Below, piece after piece: positions 51,565-52,209 of a DNA stretch of 52,209 bases. The stretch covers positions 1 through 52,209 of the forward strand of contig JAQXEE010000085.1 of the NCBI GenBank assembly GCA_029251005.1, read 5' to 3'. Position 1 is the first letter of the stretch; each line of letters starts with the position of its first letter. A program made the translations under genes and the position numbers. This DNA comes from Flavobacteriales bacterium (GTDB lineage Bacteria; Bacteroidota; Bacteroidia; Flavobacteriales_C; GCA-002722245). The notes beneath the pieces were generated by a model, which worked only from the letters and a program-made list of their open reading frames with translations, was not told the DNA's origin and did not search any database.

Positions 51565-51618
51565 TTTCCGTCACCCAGAGCGTAGCGTTGGATCTTTAAT
51601 TAATTACTTAAAGTTTCA
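51565..51618 (+). repeat. 54-bp intergenic direct repeat, copy 1
   Basis: It begins TTTCCGTCACCCAGAGCG and ends ACTTAAAGTTTCA, and it matches copy 2 at 51752-51805 at 50 of 54 positions. Downstream, CCTTCTGAATGACGG (51631-51645) is an imperfect inverted copy of its CCGTCACCCAGAGCG start, so the whole 51568-51645 unit looks like a palindrome-ended repeat. The sequence resembles the CCGTCAT-CC-AGAGCG type intergenic repeats common in Bacteroidota genomes. Confidence 0.85.
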
Positions 51619-51751
51619 GCAGTCGTACCTCCTTCTGAATGACGGTTTTGGTTGTTTTTTTCTTTTTAAAAGATAGAAGATGGTGTTTCATTTTTAAGTA
51701 AACTCCGTTTTTATTGTCTCTGTTTTTGTTTTTTCTGCTTTTGTTAGTTGA

Positions 51752-51805
51752 TTTCCGTCATCCAGAGCGCAGCGTGGGATCTTTAAATAATTACTTAAAG
51801 TTTCA
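51752..51805 (+). repeat. 54-bp intergenic direct repeat, copy 2 (lacks its right end)
   Basis: TTTCCGTCATCCAGAGCG to ACTTAAAGTTTCA matches copy 1 at 50/54, 187 bp apart. The inverted right end found after copy 1 is missing here. Instead the sequence runs within 3 bp into the 40-bp inverted repeat at 51809. Confidence 0.85.
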
Positions 51806-51808
51806 TAC

Positions 51809-51848
51809 ATACTTTATATCGAGAAATTTTTAGAATAAAATATCAGCT
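51809..51848 (+). repeat. 40-bp inverted repeat, left arm
   Basis: It begins ATACTTTATATCGAGAAATT and ends ATATCAGCT. It matches the reverse complement of 52170-52209 at 38 of 40 positions. Confidence 0.9.
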
Positions 51849-52169
51849 CTATGTTTTTGGCTCTCAGTTTTTTTCTTGAATAACAAACTAACCAGGGTTT
51901 TGTGATTTAATTTGTGCCCTTCGGATTTAATATTTTTTATTTTACAGCTATAAAAAAGATATTTACTAAATCATAAAAACCTAAATTACAATACTTTAAA
52001 GTTAATTAGTAGCTTTTTAAAAAACGTTTTTTTGAATTTTTTTTTTTGTGCACTGAAAAACTGTTTTTTATTTTTACTTTCTTTTTAAAACTATCTTAAG
52101 TTCTCTAACGTAATTAAGGAACTTTTGATTTAAGAATGCGATAAATGTATGACCAAGCCAGTACAAATA

Positions 52170-52209
52170 AGCTGATATTATATTCAAAAAATTTCTCGAT
52201 ATAAAGTAT
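52170..52209 (-). repeat. 40-bp inverted repeat, right arm (at window edge)
   Basis: It reads AGCTGATATTATATTC to ATCGATATAAAGTAT-like end (TCTCGATATAAAGTAT). It pairs with 51809-51848 with two mismatches. The match reaches the last base of the window, so the repeat may continue outside. Confidence 0.9.

Larger units (their letters stand above)
51238..52209. other. Gene-poor terminal region of about 970 bp with repeats
   Basis: No ORF of normal length or quality lies here. The region has a 34-codon ORF at its left end, two copies of a 54-bp repeat, and a 40-bp inverted repeat bracketing about 320 bp of AT-rich, homopolymer-rich DNA up to the window edge. Base composition is more T-rich than in the genes. 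It looks like intergenic repeat DNA or the edge of a small non-coding element. Confidence 0.7.

Noticed and set aside
51565-51805. Possible CRISPR array from the two 54-bp direct repeats
   Set aside because: Only two copies are present, the repeat and spacer lengths do not fit, the repeats differ at four positions, and no cas gene is nearby.
1-52209. Defence island, prophage, secretion system or secondary-metabolite cluster
   Set aside because: I looked for nucleases with partner ATPases, integrases, structural phage genes, reverse transcriptases, toxin-antitoxin pairs and NRPS/PKS modules and saw none. The window is mostly conserved housekeeping and envelope genes.

Overview
The window reads as chromosomal DNA from a low-GC (roughly one third G+C) member of the Bacteroidota, most likely order Flavobacteriales. 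This rests on recurrent -7 promoter elements of the form TAnnTTTG, lineage-typical families (DUF4292, DUF3078, DUF4956, bacterial GH3 proteins, the long PurF-like form, a one-cysteine TraR/DksA protein, an eukaryote-like long IleRS), short lipoprotein signals, few clear Shine-Dalgarno sequences and many GTG/TTG starts. I cannot fix the family or genus. I see no tRNA, rRNA, CRISPR array, prophage, transposase or recognisable defence system. Nearly everything is core metabolism and envelope biology.

Layout. 1-9.2 kb: DUF4956 membrane protein coupled to a lipoprotein inorganic pyrophosphatase, a small unknown gene, nadB, tatA, oligopeptidase B, a small coiled-coil gene, a DAO-type FAD oxidoreductase, a PBP4-type D,D-carboxypeptidase and a GNAT acetyltransferase. 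9.3-18.8 kb: a long PurF-like amidophosphoribosyltransferase, enoyl-CoA hydratase, then a tightly packed envelope operon (MOP flippase, dut, sugar-phosphate nucleotidyltransferase, TPR lipoprotein, DUF4292 lipoprotein, EnvC-like degenerate M23 protein). 19-25 kb, minus strand: an unknown lipoprotein, a NifU-type Fe-S protein, beta-carbonic anhydrase, MscS channel with DUF3078 protein, a small lipoprotein and TonB. 25.2-29.5 kb: a vWA-domain protein overlapping cvpA, a class Ib-like aminotransferase and a DEAD-box helicase. 30-35.6 kb: rpiB, a LytS/LytR-type two-component pair, queA, a membrane-anchored EEP-family protein and an ArsI/CadI-like VOC protein. 35.8-44.4 kb: ileS, a degenerate TraR/DksA protein, lspA, GH3, dxr and rseP. 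44.7-51.2 kb: a putative outer-membrane protein, gcvH, ywbE, argD-argC-argG and a MenC-like enolase-superfamily enzyme.

The last kilobase (51.24-52.21 kb) holds no convincing gene but is the most structured non-coding DNA here. It contains a 54-bp direct repeat (50/54 identical, 187 bp apart), whose first copy ends in an inverted sequence, followed by a 40-bp inverted repeat (38/40) bracketing about 320 bp of AT-rich DNA and running exactly to the window edge. This looks like intergenic repeat/MITE-type DNA, possibly one element inserted in another.

Other points of interest are strong terminators whose U-tract runs directly into the start of the next small gene (ppa/78-aa ORF and argD/ywbE), a LolB-like pattern in the DUF4292 lipoprotein, an uncharacterised vWA-CvpA gene pair and a GH3 enzyme embedded in a lipoprotein/isoprenoid/S2P operon. 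I did not find a clearly novel multi-gene system, and these are leads only.
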